DNA of 64,000 nucleotides from Nitrospirota bacterium (GCA_021825365.1 JAKAHR010000013.1:23944-87943), one strand, 5' to 3'; shown: positions 48,892-58,008, numbered from the stretch's first letter. Notes: generated by a model from the letters alone, not told the origin. A program made the numbers and translations.

Positions 48892-49362
48892 ATGATACAG
48901 GCAAAAGACATCATGAGGACGGACGTTGTGACTGTCACGCCGGAGATGACGATCGAGGAACTGGGCAGGCTCTTTATTGACAAGGGCATCAGCGGAGCTC
49001 CCGTTGTCGATGCGGAGAAGCGGCTGGTCGGCATCGTCACGGAGAATGACCTTATCAGGCAGAACAAGCGGTTCCATATTCCCACCCTCATCAGGATCTT
49101 CGATGCGATGATCCCTCTGGAGACCTCTTCTGCCGTAGAGAAGGAGATCAGGACGATGTCCGCCTCGCGGGTTTCGGAGATATGTTCAAAACGCGTGATC
49201 ACGGTCGAGACGGGGACTTCGCTGCAGGACATCGCCACCATCATGGCGGAAAAGAACGTCCATCTCCTGCCGGTCATGAGTCAAGGAAGGATCGTCGGCA
49301 TCATCGGCAAGATGGATGTCATACGGGGCTCCCTCGGTGAAGCTGGTCAGCAGCAGCGCTGA
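48892..49362 (+). CDS. CBS domain pair protein
   Basis: This 156-residue cytosolic protein is made only of two CBS domains (about 1-60 and 90-150), which together bind adenine nucleotides. The motifs are MRTDVVTVTPEMTIEELGRL with GAPVVDAEKRLVGIVTENDL in the first and CSKRVITVETGTSLQDIATI with LLPVMSQGRIVGIIGKMDV in the second. It probably senses energy state and regulates a partner, not identified. AAGGGG precedes the ATG. It overlaps tsaE by 47 bases. Confidence 0.93.
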   Translation: MIQAKDIMRTDVVTVTPEMTIEELGRLFIDKGISGAPVVDAEKRLVGIVTENDLIRQNKRFHIPTLIRIFDAMIPLETSSAVEKEIRTMSASRVSEICSKRVITVETGTSLQDIATIMAEKNVHLLPVMSQGRIVGIIGKMDVIRGSLGEAGQQQR

Positions 49363-49792
49363 TGAAACCGAGGAGATCGGTTTCAGGCTTGCAGGGGTTT
49401 TAAAGGCAGGCGACGTCGTCGCCCTGTACGGCGATCTCGGGGCAGGCAAGACCACGATGGTCAGGGGCATTGCCCGGGCGTTCGGCATCGACCCGAGGGA
49501 CGTGACGAGCGCCAGTTTTACGATCGTTGCGGAATATCCGGGGGCGCGGCCGTTTTATCACATCGACCTCTACCGGATCGGGAGCGAGGAGGAACTGGAG
49601 CAGACGGGGTTCTGGGAGTGCCTGGGGGGCAGCGGCGTTTCCGTGATCGAGTGGCCGGAGAAGATCGGAGAGGCTGTCCTTGACAAGGCAATCAGAGTGC
49701 GGCTCCGGCACAAAGGGAATGACATGCGCGAGATCGTCATAGAGGGCCTGGATGAAAAAGATCGGCATCATCTGCAAACCGGGAAGGCCTGA
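49316..49792 (+). CDS. tsaE: tRNA t6A synthesis ATPase TsaE
   Basis: This 158-residue P-loop ATPase works with TsaB, TsaC and TsaD in making N6-threonylcarbamoyladenosine at tRNA position 37. Walker A is GDLGAGKTTMVRG; the ASFTIVAEYPG and HIDLYRIGSEEELEQTGF segments are TsaE hallmarks. The start may be ATG 49316 (a long overlap with the CBS gene) or a GTG at 49337; both give a complete domain. It overlaps nadK by 41 bases. TsaB and TsaD are not in the window. Confidence 0.95.
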   Translation: MSYGAPSVKLVSSSADETEEIGFRLAGVLKAGDVVALYGDLGAGKTTMVRGIARAFGIDPRDVTSASFTIVAEYPGARPFYHIDLYRIGSEEELEQTGFWECLGGSGVSVIEWPEKIGEAVLDKAIRVRLRHKGNDMREIVIEGLDEKDRHHLQTGKA

Positions 49793-50603
49793 GCCTCCTG
49801 ACATACTCAGGGATCTTCTCCCCTGGCTGCGTCAGCTGGGACACGAGACCTTTGTTGACAGCGAAACAGCTGCGGTCCTGAATATGAAGGGCTTCTCCCG
49901 GCATGAGATCGCCTCGTCCGTCGACGTTGTCTTCGTGCTCGGCGGAGACGGCACCATGCTGAGCGTCAGCAGGCTGGTGGCCCAGGAGGGTATCCCCATT
50001 CTCGGGATCAACCTGGGGGGCATGGGGTTCATCACCGAGATCAACAAGAACGAAATCCGCGAGGCGGTCGGGCGCGTTGTCTCGAACCGTTTTTCCGTAG
50101 AAGAGCGGCTCATGCTCACGGCGGCTGTCAGGCGGGGCGGGGGAAAGGTCTCCGCCTACACGGTCCTCAACGACGTGGTTATCAATAAGGGGGCGCTCGC
50201 CCGCATCATCGACATGGAGACCTTTATCAACGGCACCTATGTGACGACGTTCAAGGCGGACGGGCTGATCATCTCGACGCCGACCGGTTCCACGGCCTAT
50301 TCCCTCGCTGCCGGCGGACCGATCATCTACCCGACCCTCGACAGTATCGTGCTGACGCCGATATGTTCGCACACGCTGACCAACCGTCCGCTCGTATTGC
50401 CGCATGATGTGGAGATCAAGGTGTCCCTCAAGACGCTGAGCGAAGACGTCTACCTGACCCTCGACGGCCAGGTCGGCTTTTCCCTGCGGATGGATGACGT
50501 GCTCGAGATCAGCAGGTCTGACTTCAAGACAAGGCTCATTGTCCCGGAAGAACGCGATTACTTCAAGATCCTGAGGACAAAGCTCAAATGGGGAGAACGC
50601 TGA
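49752..50603 (+). CDS. nadK: NAD kinase
   Basis: This 283-residue enzyme phosphorylates NAD to NADP. The catalytic motif is VLGGDGTMLS, followed by GINLGGMGFITEI, NDVVINKG and the glycine-rich STPTGSTAYSLAAGGPI, all conserved. It begins inside the tsaE 3' end, so the genes are co-translated. It is followed by a DNA glycosylase gene. The length is standard. Confidence 0.97.
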   Translation: MKKIGIICKPGRPEPPDILRDLLPWLRQLGHETFVDSETAAVLNMKGFSRHEIASSVDVVFVLGGDGTMLSVSRLVAQEGIPILGINLGGMGFITEINKNEIREAVGRVVSNRFSVEERLMLTAAVRRGGGKVSAYTVLNDVVINKGALARIIDMETFINGTYVTTFKADGLIISTPTGSTAYSLAAGGPIIYPTLDSIVLTPICSHTLTNRPLVLPHDVEIKVSLKTLSEDVYLTLDGQVGFSLRMDDVLEISRSDFKTRLIVPEERDYFKILRTKLKWGER

Positions 50604-50640
50604 TGCGGCCGGGCGAAGGCGTCTCAGGCAGGGCGCTCTG

Positions 50641-51354
50641 ATGGGTTCCGGTCGGGTGCGGGACATCAGGTCTGTTCTTGAATTTTTTGAGGCGATGGGC
50701 ATTGACCGCATCCCGGTAACGCTTGCCGCGACAAAGCGAGCCGGAAAAGGGCCGAGGCGGCAGGACACGGCGGCTGCCGAGCCGACAACGGACGAAAAAA
50801 GAGAAAAGCTCGCAATGCTCAGGGAGGAGATCGGCGATTGTGTCAGGTGCAAGCTCTCGGAGCACCGGACGAAGATCGTGTACGGTGACGGTGACCCGGG
50901 TGCGGCCATCATGTTTGTCGGCGAGGGGCCGGGCAAGGAGGAAGACCTCCAGGGCCTTCCGTTCGTGGGAGATGCCGGCGTGCTCCTCACGCGGCTGATC
51001 GAGAAGATGGGGCTCAGGAGGAGCGATGTCTATATCGCCAACATTGTCAAGTGCAGGCCTCCCCTGAACCGCGACCCGGAAGACGACGAGATCGCCACCT
51101 GCAGGGGATTTGTCGAACGCCAGGTGTCGATCATCAGACCCGAGGTGATTATCACGCTGGGGAGGATCGCCCTGCAGACCCTTCTGGACAATCCGAAGCT
51201 CCGGATAACCGCCGCACGGGGAAAGTTCTGCGACTACCGGGGCATCCCCCTGATGCCGACTTTTCATCCCGCCTATCTGCTCAGGAATCCCGGTGACAAG
51301 TGGAAGACATGGGCGGATGCGCAGAAGGTTATGGAGCGGATAGGGTTGAAGTAA
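50641..51354 (+). CDS. Family 4 uracil-DNA glycosylase
   Basis: This 237-residue iron-sulfur DNA repair enzyme removes uracil from DNA. The family 4 motif GEGPGKEEDLQGLPFVGDAG and the C-terminal MPTFHPAYLLRNP are intact. The four cluster Cys follow the usual spacing: CVRCKL near residue 60, then KCRPP and ATCRGF. A 55-residue basic N-terminal extension (RAGKGPRRQDTAAAEPTTDE) precedes the core and looks disordered. The gene stands 37 bases after nadK. The region 51355-51535 after it has only a GC-rich hairpin (GCCGGC...GCCGGC) and the HIT ribosome site. Confidence 0.95.
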   Translation: MGSGRVRDIRSVLEFFEAMGIDRIPVTLAATKRAGKGPRRQDTAAAEPTTDEKREKLAMLREEIGDCVRCKLSEHRTKIVYGDGDPGAAIMFVGEGPGKEEDLQGLPFVGDAGVLLTRLIEKMGLRRSDVYIANIVKCRPPLNRDPEDDEIATCRGFVERQVSIIRPEVIITLGRIALQTLLDNPKLRITAARGKFCDYRGIPLMPTFHPAYLLRNPGDKWKTWADAQKVMERIGLK

Positions 51355-51535
51355 ACGATGGCCGGCGAAATGACCTTCCCTTCTGAACCCATGATCAAGC
51401 AAATCCGGTGTATGCGCAGGAGCCGTTCGGAAGATGGGTCTTATTCTGTATGCCAGCTCTCTTTTCACGATAGGTGAGCATCTATAAGGAAAATTCTATG
51501 CAGCCGGCAGGCGGGCCGGCATCAGGAGGAATGAG

Positions 51536-52030
51536 ATGGACGTCCTATGGGCACCCTGGAGGATGGAGTACATAAAGTCACCTGACAAGAAGAAGCAGGC
51601 GAAGTGCGTATTCTGCGAAAAGCTCGAAACCGACCGGGACAGGGACAATCTGCTGCTGTACCGCGGAACGCACAGCTTCGTGGTGATGAATCCCTTTCCG
51701 TATAATAACGGCCACCTCATGGTCCTTCCCTACCGGCATATTTCGACCCTCGAGGGGCTTGAAGACGAGGCGCTTCTTGACTTCATGAAGGTGACGCAGC
51801 GGTCCCTCGATGCGATACGGCAGGCGATGTCCCCTGAGGGGTTTAATATCGGGATCAATTTCGGCACTGTCGCGGGCGCCGGTCTGGGCGAGCATGTGCA
51901 TATGCATATCGTTCCCCGGTGGGCCGGTGACGCGAGTTTCATGACCGTCATCAGCGAGATGCGTGTCATCCCCGAGCACCTCCTCAGGACGTATGATACC
52001 CTGCATCCCCTCCTGAATCAGCCTTCGTGA
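51536..52030 (+). CDS. HIT family nucleotide hydrolase/transferase
   Basis: This 164-residue histidine-triad protein has the catalytic motif HVHMHIVPRW. The N-terminal WAPWRMEYI segment is typical of the AP4A phosphorylase-like branch of the family. A likely zinc pair is present in CVFC, with further ligands in HSFVVMN and the triad region. Family members split AP4A or AMP-conjugates. AGGAGG precedes the ATG by 6 bases. Its stop overlaps the GTG of the following PPIase gene (GTGA). Confidence 0.93.
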   Translation: MDVLWAPWRMEYIKSPDKKKQAKCVFCEKLETDRDRDNLLLYRGTHSFVVMNPFPYNNGHLMVLPYRHISTLEGLEDEALLDFMKVTQRSLDAIRQAMSPEGFNIGINFGTVAGAGLGEHVHMHIVPRWAGDASFMTVISEMRVIPEHLLRTYDTLHPLLNQPS

Positions 52031-53028
52031 TCCCGGCCAACATGCATAGGGATGCAGAGGTAACGCCGGCCGGGCGGACGGCCGCAGCACGGGTGACAAC
52101 AGCCGTCTTTTCGCTGTCTATGATCCTTTTGTCCCTCCTGTCTTTTGCAGCTGCTCACGCCGCTGAGACGGAAAAAGACCTTGCCCTGGTAAACGGTGAA
52201 CGGGTGACCCATGCCGACTACCGCCGTTTCCTTCTCAAGGTATCGCCGGCGGCCCCATCCGGCACGATCGACAGGGAGGTGTTGAAGGGGTTGATCCGGG
52301 AGAGGCTCATCATCCAGGAGGCGAAAAAGAAAGGCATCTCCGTTACTGATGACGAGGTGGATGAGGGAATCCGCGATTTCCTGCAGCGGAACAATATGAC
52401 AGACAGGCAATTCGAGGAGAAGATCACGGCGCAGGGAATGACCCTCAGGGACTACCGCGCATGGCTGAAGGAAAATATCATCGTCCTGGCCAAGACGATC
52501 GATCAGGAGGTCGACCGCAAGGTCCTGGTGAGCGATGCCGAGATAGCTGATTATTATCAGCAGGAGCAGGCACTCTTCAGGACTGGCCCCGAGCGTGTCC
52601 GTGTCAAGGCGATATTCCTCAGGCTTGACGACAGGCCGTCCCTGGCGGAGGTGACGGCCCTTAAGATCAGGTCCCTGAGGCTTGTCTCGGAGTTGAAGAG
52701 GGGAACAGGCTTTGATGTGCTCGCCTCCCTGTATCCGGAGAATGCGCTGAAGGCCCATGACGGGATGCTGGGTGAATTCAGGAAGGGAGACCTGAGGCCC
52801 GAGCTGGACAAAAGGATCGCATCGATGAAGGAAGGGGAGATCAGCCGGCCCCTCTGGCTAAAGGAGGGGATGTTTATCCTCAGGCTCGAAAGAAGGCTGC
52901 AGGACTACCGGCCGCTCGAGGAGGTCAGGCCGGAGATTGTGCGAAGGGTCTTTAGGGGAAAACGGGAGAAAATGTACGACAACTGGATCAAGGCGCTGTG
53001 GGACGGCTCAACCATAACCATCTATTAA
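52027..53028 (+). CDS. SurA-like periplasmic peptidyl-prolyl isomerase
   Basis: This 333-residue exported foldase has a long signal region (TTAVFSLSMILLSLLSFAAAHA, cleavage after about residue 45). The SurA N-terminal chaperone domain follows (VLKGLIRERLIIQEAKKKGISVTDDEVDEGI), then a parvulin domain (180-300) with the standard GMLGEFRKGDLRPELD and GEISRPLWLKEGMFILRLERR. It probably assists outer-membrane protein folding. The GTG at 52027 overlaps the HIT stop; ATG 52042 is an alternative. It overlaps the next gene, which carries a related C-terminal domain, by 31 bases. Confidence 0.9.
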   Translation: MIPANMHRDAEVTPAGRTAAARVTTAVFSLSMILLSLLSFAAAHAAETEKDLALVNGERVTHADYRRFLLKVSPAAPSGTIDREVLKGLIRERLIIQEAKKKGISVTDDEVDEGIRDFLQRNNMTDRQFEEKITAQGMTLRDYRAWLKENIIVLAKTIDQEVDRKVLVSDAEIADYYQQEQALFRTGPERVRVKAIFLRLDDRPSLAEVTALKIRSLRLVSELKRGTGFDVLASLYPENALKAHDGMLGEFRKGDLRPELDKRIASMKEGEISRPLWLKEGMFILRLERRLQDYRPLEEVRPEIVRRVFRGKREKMYDNWIKALWDGSTITIY

Positions 53029-55145
53029 GCGTACTGGTTCCGGCGCTGCTCTTTCTGCTTGTCATGCCGCCGGCAGGGGGAACGGCTGCTGCCGCAGGGG
53101 ACGAGGCCGAACTCTTTGAACGCGCCTACAACCTCTATCTTTCATACCAGCCGGAAAGGGCGGCCTCTGCCTTCGACGTGTTCATAAAGGAATTTCCGGA
53201 AAGCTCTGCGCTTGATGCAGCCTTCTTCTGGAAGGCGAAGTCGCTGGGCCAGTCCGGCAGGACCGAGGAGGCAGGCCGCCTGTTTTCTTCCTTCGCGGAG
53301 AAGTTCCCTGACAGCCCACTCAGGGAGTTTATCGCGGGGGAACAGGCTGAACTCCGGCGGATGCGGGAGGAGCCGGTGAGACAGGCAAAATCGACTGACG
53401 CCCGGCCGGATAAGGGGAACAAGTCCGCGAAGGCGATGACCGAGAAGATCAGGACGCTCGAGCGAAGGGTGACGGAGATGGACGCGGAGAACAGGCGGCT
53501 GCGGAAGTCTCTTGTCCGGGAGACGGAGGAGCATGCCGCTCTCGTACGGAACCTTCAGGAGGCCGGGAAAAAGGCTGACGGCCTGGCAGCGCGGGCAGAG
53601 TCAAACGAGACTCTGAGCGCGGAGAACATCAGGCTCCTGGAAGAGAAGAAGGCGGCTGAGGCGCGGGTGGCTGACCTGGAGGCGAAGCTGGCCGCTTCCG
53701 CCGAAGAGGCCCGGAAGACGGCGGAGCAGATCGCCGGTCTCACCCGGAAAAGGGAGGATGCCCCCGCCGGTCCGGGGAATACCAGGACAGGCGATGCGAA
53801 TCGAGGTCCTGGAGAAGATATCCGGGAGCAGGAACGGGAGCTCCGCGAACTGAATGAATACGCGCGCAAGGCGCGCGAGACTGAGGCGGAGAAGAAGGCC
53901 CTTGAGGAAAGATGGGAGCGGTTCAGGCAGGAGAAGGAGAAAGAGCTGCAGTCGCTGAGGGCGGAACGGGATGCCCTCAGGGTACAGGGCAAACCCGGGG
54001 AGTCGGGTGACAAGACGGTTTCGGACCTCCGCCAGAGGCTCTCGGATACGGAGAAGAAATACGAAGAGGCGACCGTGAGGCTGAAGGCCCTTTCGGAAGA
54101 GAAGGCGGCATATGACAAGCAATCCGGGGAGCTTCAATCTCTCCGGGCTGAAGCAGACGGGCTGAAGGATGCATACGAAAGGGAGAAGGCCGAGACGAAG
54201 CGCCTCCGCGCTGACGCCGAGGCGCTTCGTAATCGGAAGGCAGAGCCGGGTGAGGACGACGGACAGCTGAAGAAGATGAGGGAGGAACACCTCGCGCTCA
54301 GGGCAGCGGCGGAGGCGCTTGAAAAGAAGAACCGGGAACTCATCGCGGAGAATGCGCCACTGCGGGAGAGACTGGAGCGGTTCGAGCGGCCGGTAGTGAG
54401 GATCGGGGAAGGGACATATTCCCAGGCCCGGATCGACGAGGATGAGGCGATCGCCGACCGCGTGCTGAAGAGGGTCAATCTTGCCGGCCTTTCCTGGAGG
54501 AGCGGGGATACATTCAGGAATTTTGTTGCAGAGCGTGTCCTGTGTGCGAAGGCGGATCCGGACGAGATTCAGAAAAAGTCGGCAGAGGCGACGTCCCTGG
54601 CGAAACAATATGCCCTCAGCGATCGGGAGCTGGATAGCCTGAAGAGACTTCTGGTAGCCGATGCTGTCGTGAAGCAGCGGATGAAGGGGCCTGATGAACA
54701 GGAGATGAAACAATATTATGAGAAGAACAGGAATGAATTTGCCTCCGGCAGGACGGAAAAACAGGTAAAACAGCTGGTATTGCCCCTTGCATCCGGTGAC
54801 AAACGTTCGAGCGTCCAGCTCGTCACGGAACTCCAGAGGGATGCGCTGGCCGGCAAGCCCCTTGAGGAGATCTACCGGAGCCATCCGGACCGTGTCTCCT
54901 ATCAGCAGGTGAGGGTGGAGGATCTGCCTACGTGGGTCAGGGACAAGATCAAGGGGCTGAGGGAGCGGGAGGTGAGCAATATCTTCACGGAAGAACAGTT
55001 CATGATGCTTCAGCCGGTATCCAGCCCCCTCTTCAGGAAATACGAGGACGCGAGGGCGGAAATACGGGCGAAACTCACCCGCTCCGAGAAGGACCTTGCC
55101 GGATGGCTCAATGGGCTGCTGAAGGAGGCGGTGGACCTGAGATGA
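52998..55145 (+). CDS. Exported TPR - coiled coil - foldase-like protein
   Basis: This 715-residue exported protein has a signal peptide (about 1-33) and a YbgF-like TPR region (40-115, AFDVFIKEFPESSALDAAFFWKAK). A very long, highly charged coiled coil of about 350 residues (about 135-485) follows. A C-terminal segment (500-715) looks like SurA/PpiC (ADRVLKRVNLAGLSWRSG..., EQEMKQYYEKNRNEFASG, REVSNIFTEEQFMML). The central coil is rich in Arg, Glu, Lys and Ala and has no membrane span. I know no characterised protein with this order. It follows and overlaps a true SurA-like gene, so it may be a periplasmic spacer or envelope chaperone. The GTG start has AAGG upstream. Confidence 0.8.
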   Translation: MGRLNHNHLLSVLVPALLFLLVMPPAGGTAAAAGDEAELFERAYNLYLSYQPERAASAFDVFIKEFPESSALDAAFFWKAKSLGQSGRTEEAGRLFSSFAEKFPDSPLREFIAGEQAELRRMREEPVRQAKSTDARPDKGNKSAKAMTEKIRTLERRVTEMDAENRRLRKSLVRETEEHAALVRNLQEAGKKADGLAARAESNETLSAENIRLLEEKKAAEARVADLEAKLAASAEEARKTAEQIAGLTRKREDAPAGPGNTRTGDANRGPGEDIREQERELRELNEYARKARETEAEKKALEERWERFRQEKEKELQSLRAERDALRVQGKPGESGDKTVSDLRQRLSDTEKKYEEATVRLKALSEEKAAYDKQSGELQSLRAEADGLKDAYEREKAETKRLRADAEALRNRKAEPGEDDGQLKKMREEHLALRAAAEALEKKNRELIAENAPLRERLERFERPVVRIGEGTYSQARIDEDEAIADRVLKRVNLAGLSWRSGDTFRNFVAERVLCAKADPDEIQKKSAEATSLAKQYALSDRELDSLKRLLVADAVVKQRMKGPDEQEMKQYYEKNRNEFASGRTEKQVKQLVLPLASGDKRSSVQLVTELQRDALAGKPLEEIYRSHPDRVSYQQVRVEDLPTWVRDKIKGLREREVSNIFTEEQFMMLQPVSSPLFRKYEDARAEIRAKLTRSEKDLAGWLNGLLKEAVDLR

Positions 55146-55169
55146 TCCCCTTTACTCCCGGACAATGCA

Positions 55170-55457
55170 GTGGAACAGGTCTGCTCCGCCTGTAAACACG
55201 GCCATGATCTGAAGCCCGACGGCCAGCGGACCTCGGCCGGTACGGTCTGGTGCTCTCTCAGAAGGCTGCAGATGGCCAGGAACCGTCAGGTCCCCTGTTT
55301 CGTTCCCCGGATCGTGGTAAAGGTGAGACACTGCATTGAATGCAGGAAGGCGAAGATAGTGAAGCCTTCCGGGGAGACCCCGCAACGGGGGTACATCTGG
55401 TGCGAGAAGAAGCACGCGGAGATGAACAAGCACCGGGCGATGGAGTGCTTCGAGTAG
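55170..55457 (+). CDS. Small Cys-rich protein with duplicated motif
   Basis: This 95-residue soluble protein seems to be built from two similar halves: CSACKHG...TSAGTVWCSLRRLQMARNR and CIECRKA...PQRGYIWCEKKHAEMNKHR. Each half has a CxxC pair and then a W-C, so each could bind one zinc ion or a cluster. The start is a GTG without a strong ribosome site, 24 bases after the preceding stop. The function is unknown. The repeat architecture and Cys conservation between halves argue that it is a real gene. Confidence 0.65.
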   Translation: MEQVCSACKHGHDLKPDGQRTSAGTVWCSLRRLQMARNRQVPCFVPRIVVKVRHCIECRKAKIVKPSGETPQRGYIWCEKKHAEMNKHRAMECFE

Positions 55458-55510
55458 CAGGCCGCTGTTGCCGCCTTCCTTTACTCGCCGTTTTGTGCTA
55501 CAAGTGAACT

Positions 55511-56395
55511 ATGGCGGGTGATCTGACGCAGAACCGGTTCAGGGCGGGCCGCTTCATCGTTGATGTCCTGCGCGGATTCAGGCGCAACCAGGGCCTTTTG
55601 CTATCCGGAGCCGTCGCCTACTACACGCTGCTCTCGATCGTCCCCCTCCTGATCCTCACCCTGATCGTGCTCTCGCACTTCATGAAGCAGTCGGATCTCT
55701 TCCTGATCATATCCACCCATCTTTCGATGGTCGTCCCGAGCTATGCGGAGACCCTCACGGACCAGGCGCGCGTCTTTCTCGAACACCGCCATGTTGTCGG
55801 CGCGGTCGGCTTTCTGGTCATGCTCTTCTTCAGCTCCATGGCATTTACGGTTCTGGAGAATGCGATGTCCGTCATCTTCTTTCACCGGGTGAGGGTAAAA
55901 AGGAGGCATTTCCTCGTATCGGCCATCATACCCTACGTCTATATATTCCTTCTGGGTCTCGGCATCGTTCTGGTATCGTTCATCGCGGGCGCCTTCGAGA
56001 CGCTCGAAAGAAAGCGCATGATGCTTCTCGGGAACGAACTCAGCCTCGATGGGACATCCGGCTTCGTCCTGTATGTCCTTGGCATGGCGGGCGAGGTCTT
56101 CATGCTGACGTCCCTCTACCTCGTGATGCCGGTCGGTCGCATCACCTTCCGCCATGCCCTGGTGGGCGGTGTTACCGCTACGCTCCTGTGGGAGGTGACG
56201 CGCCGCTGTCTGGTCTGGTACTTTTCGTCCCTGTCCCTGGTGAATGTAATATACGGCTCTCTCGCCACCGCCGTGGTGACCCTGCTCAGCATAGAGGCGC
56301 TCGCCGTCATACTCCTCCTGGGCGCACAGGTCATCGCCGAGTTTGAACGCACCTCCCGAAGAGGACGGAGGGAGGCCGGCCGGTTCGGAACCTGA
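55511..56395 (+). CDS. YihY/BrkB family membrane protein
   Basis: This 294-residue integral membrane protein has six hydrophobic helices and belongs to the YihY/virulence factor BrkB family (once mislabelled RNase BN). Typical features are LLSGAVAYYTLLSIVPLLIL at the start, the FFSSMAFTVLENAMSVIF segment, and the C-terminal GSLATAVVTLLSIEALAVILLLGAQVIAE. The function is not established; roles in lipid transport or stress resistance have been proposed. The C-terminus is short and basic. It converges on the unknown exported protein gene at 56416. Confidence 0.92.
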   Translation: MAGDLTQNRFRAGRFIVDVLRGFRRNQGLLLSGAVAYYTLLSIVPLLILTLIVLSHFMKQSDLFLIISTHLSMVVPSYAETLTDQARVFLEHRHVVGAVGFLVMLFFSSMAFTVLENAMSVIFFHRVRVKRRHFLVSAIIPYVYIFLLGLGIVLVSFIAGAFETLERKRMMLLGNELSLDGTSGFVLYVLGMAGEVFMLTSLYLVMPVGRITFRHALVGGVTATLLWEVTRRCLVWYFSSLSLVNVIYGSLATAVVTLLSIEALAVILLLGAQVIAEFERTSRRGRREAGRFGT

Positions 56396-56415
56396 CGGTA
56401 CTCAGGGGCGCGGAC

Positions 56416-56898
56416 CTAATCCATATCAAAGCTGCCGCCGCCGATGGCCGCAGTCTGCTCCTCTTTGCAGACGGCATTCCGTATGAGGCTGAAGCTGCCG
56501 TCGGACAGGATGTCTTTCCATCCGGAACCGGGCCCGTCAACCGCGTGAATGATGTTCCGGTCCCTGGTATAAAAGATGATGGACAATTCCCGGTGGCTGT
56601 TCCGTGAACAGTCTATCTCCGTCAGGAACGCCGTATACCGGTATGCCCGGTAATTCCTGCCGCCTGCACGCAGCGCGGTCCTGGCTGCCACATAGAGGCT
56701 GCTGTCCTTTTCCGGCACGATCCTGACCCAGAGGCTGGCGATGTGCGGCGAGGGATAAGCGACACTCCCGGAGTTTATGGAGATGCCTTCCCTGATGACC
56801 TTCCATCCCTCCTCATCCGGGGCAGCCGGTGCCGGGCTGCCGACGACGATAAAGAGGAACATGATGGCGCATGCCGCTGACTGAAGAAACGTTTTCAT
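56416..56898 (-). CDS. Exported protein, surface-adhesin-E-like, unknown
   Basis: This 160-residue exported protein has a signal peptide (MKTFLQSAACAIMFLFIVVGSPAPAAP). The mature part is a small beta-rich domain with GWKVIREGISINSGSVAYPSPHIASLW at the start and two or three Cys (EIDCSRN, NAVCKEE). The layout recalls the surface-adhesin E / DUF-type exported proteins of Proteobacteria and Nitrospirota, but I cannot name a function. ATG 56898 is supported by AAGGAGG. The gene is 28 bases downstream of the octahaem cytochrome on the same strand, so the two are probably co-transcribed. Confidence 0.7.
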   Translation of the reverse strand: MKTFLQSAACAIMFLFIVVGSPAPAAPDEEGWKVIREGISINSGSVAYPSPHIASLWVRIVPEKDSSLYVAARTALRAGGRNYRAYRYTAFLTEIDCSRNSHRELSIIFYTRDRNIIHAVDGPGSGWKDILSDGSFSLIRNAVCKEEQTAAIGGGSFDMD

Positions 56899-56926
56899 GT
56901 CACTACCTCCTTTTGCTGAGGCCCTT

Positions 56927-57802
56927 CTACTGTATCGGATGACACCCGCTGCATATCGTCTCCGGCGGGAGTCTGAGCCGGTCGTGCGAGTCGGCACCGT
57001 CCCGTGCCGGACCATAGGGCATCACCCCCTGCTGATGGGGATTGTGGCAGGTGGAACAGGTGATGCGGTCCCTGGTGAGGAGAGGGAACACGACCCCTGT
57101 CTGGCGCGAGGCCTTCTTCATGTGGCTGCGCGTCGCTGCCGACGGCTTGACAAGAAAATGGTTATCAAAGAACTGTCCGCCCATGGGAGGATGGCAACGC
57201 CAGCAGAGGAAGGCGATATCCGCTTTAAAGGTGACCTTGACCTTATCTTTATCTTTCTTCAGATCGGGCACGAAGGCGTGGCAGAGGAGACATACCGGCT
57301 GACCGTCCGCCCTTTTGATGCGGCCAGACTCGTCGAACATCAGGTGCGGGTCTACCCGCGTGTTGAGATCGGTATCATGGCATTTGAAGCAGATTTCCGT
57401 CCTCGAGGCATAGGGTCCTCCCCTGAGCAGTTTCGGCCTGCCCGCCTTACCGGAGTCGGCATGCGGGTCATGGCAGGTGAGGCACCTGACCTCGCCGTTG
57501 AAGAGGGGAAAGGAGTTCAGGGAGACACCGTCAGGGTCGGCTGCCTGGGGAACGAAGTTTACCGGGTGATGGTTTTCGTGGTAATGATGACAGTCAAGAC
57601 ATATTGTCGAGGGATCAATGCCCGGAGGAAAAAGGTTGTTATCGCTGATGAGACTCTCCGGCATCCTGTGGCAGGTTTCACAGGAGCGATGGTTGGCGTC
57701 AACGAGCATGTTCGAAGCATGAGATGTCCTGAAGAACAGTACAACAGATATCGTGGCGAACAGCGCGGCTGCGAATGCCTGATAAAACCCGAGTCCTCTC
57801 AT
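56927..57802 (-). CDS. Octahaem c-type cytochrome
   Basis: This 291-residue exported cytochrome has a hydrophobic N-terminal signal or anchor (8-28). It has eight CxxCH haem sites: CETCH, CLDCH, CLTCH, CFKCH, CLLCH, CWRCH, CSTCH and CSGCH. The spacing and the NPHQQGVMPYGPARDG ending resemble doubled-CxxCH (cytochrome c3-like or NapC/NrfB-type) electron carriers. It should carry electrons in the periplasm. It is divergent from a nonahaem cytochrome, sharing the intergenic region that contains a palindromic operator candidate. GGGAGG precedes the ATG. Confidence 0.92.
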   Translation of the reverse strand: MRGLGFYQAFAAALFATISVVLFFRTSHASNMLVDANHRSCETCHRMPESLISDNNLFPPGIDPSTICLDCHHYHENHHPVNFVPQAADPDGVSLNSFPLFNGEVRCLTCHDPHADSGKAGRPKLLRGGPYASRTEICFKCHDTDLNTRVDPHLMFDESGRIKRADGQPVCLLCHAFVPDLKKDKDKVKVTFKADIAFLCWRCHPPMGGQFFDNHFLVKPSAATRSHMKKASRQTGVVFPLLTRDRITCSTCHNPHQQGVMPYGPARDGADSHDRLRLPPETICSGCHPIQ

Positions 57803-58008
57803 GGAACCTCCCCATATCTTTTTTTATCATTCCGGTTGATGTATTTTTTCACAGGGAATAACAGAATACCAGTTAAATTACCTTAATGATTAAGGCAAGT
57901 TAATCTTGCTGATGCAGACAGGAAAAGGCATGCATCGGAAGCTCCTCTGCGCCTGCCGTTTGAAGGCGGTACATAGTCAGGAGGACAATCAGTTGCTATA
58001 CTGCTGGT
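57803..58008. promoter_or_regulatory. Divergent cytochrome control region with palindromes
   Basis: The 206 bases between the two divergent cytochrome genes contain CCTTAATGATTAAGG (57881-57895), a perfect palindrome of 7-bp arms around one base. It is directly followed by CAAGTTAATCTTG (57896-57908), another inverted repeat. TGCTATACT (an extended -10, hexamer 57997-58002) lies 6 bases before the plus-strand ATG. The region is AT-rich relative to its surroundings. Binding of a dimeric regulator is likely, but which one is unknown. Confidence 0.5.

Noticed and set aside
52998..55145. Myosin- or SMC-like ATPase reading of the coiled-coil protein
   Set aside because: No Walker A or B motif is present, and there is a signal peptide. 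The coil is simply flanked by TPR and foldase-like regions.
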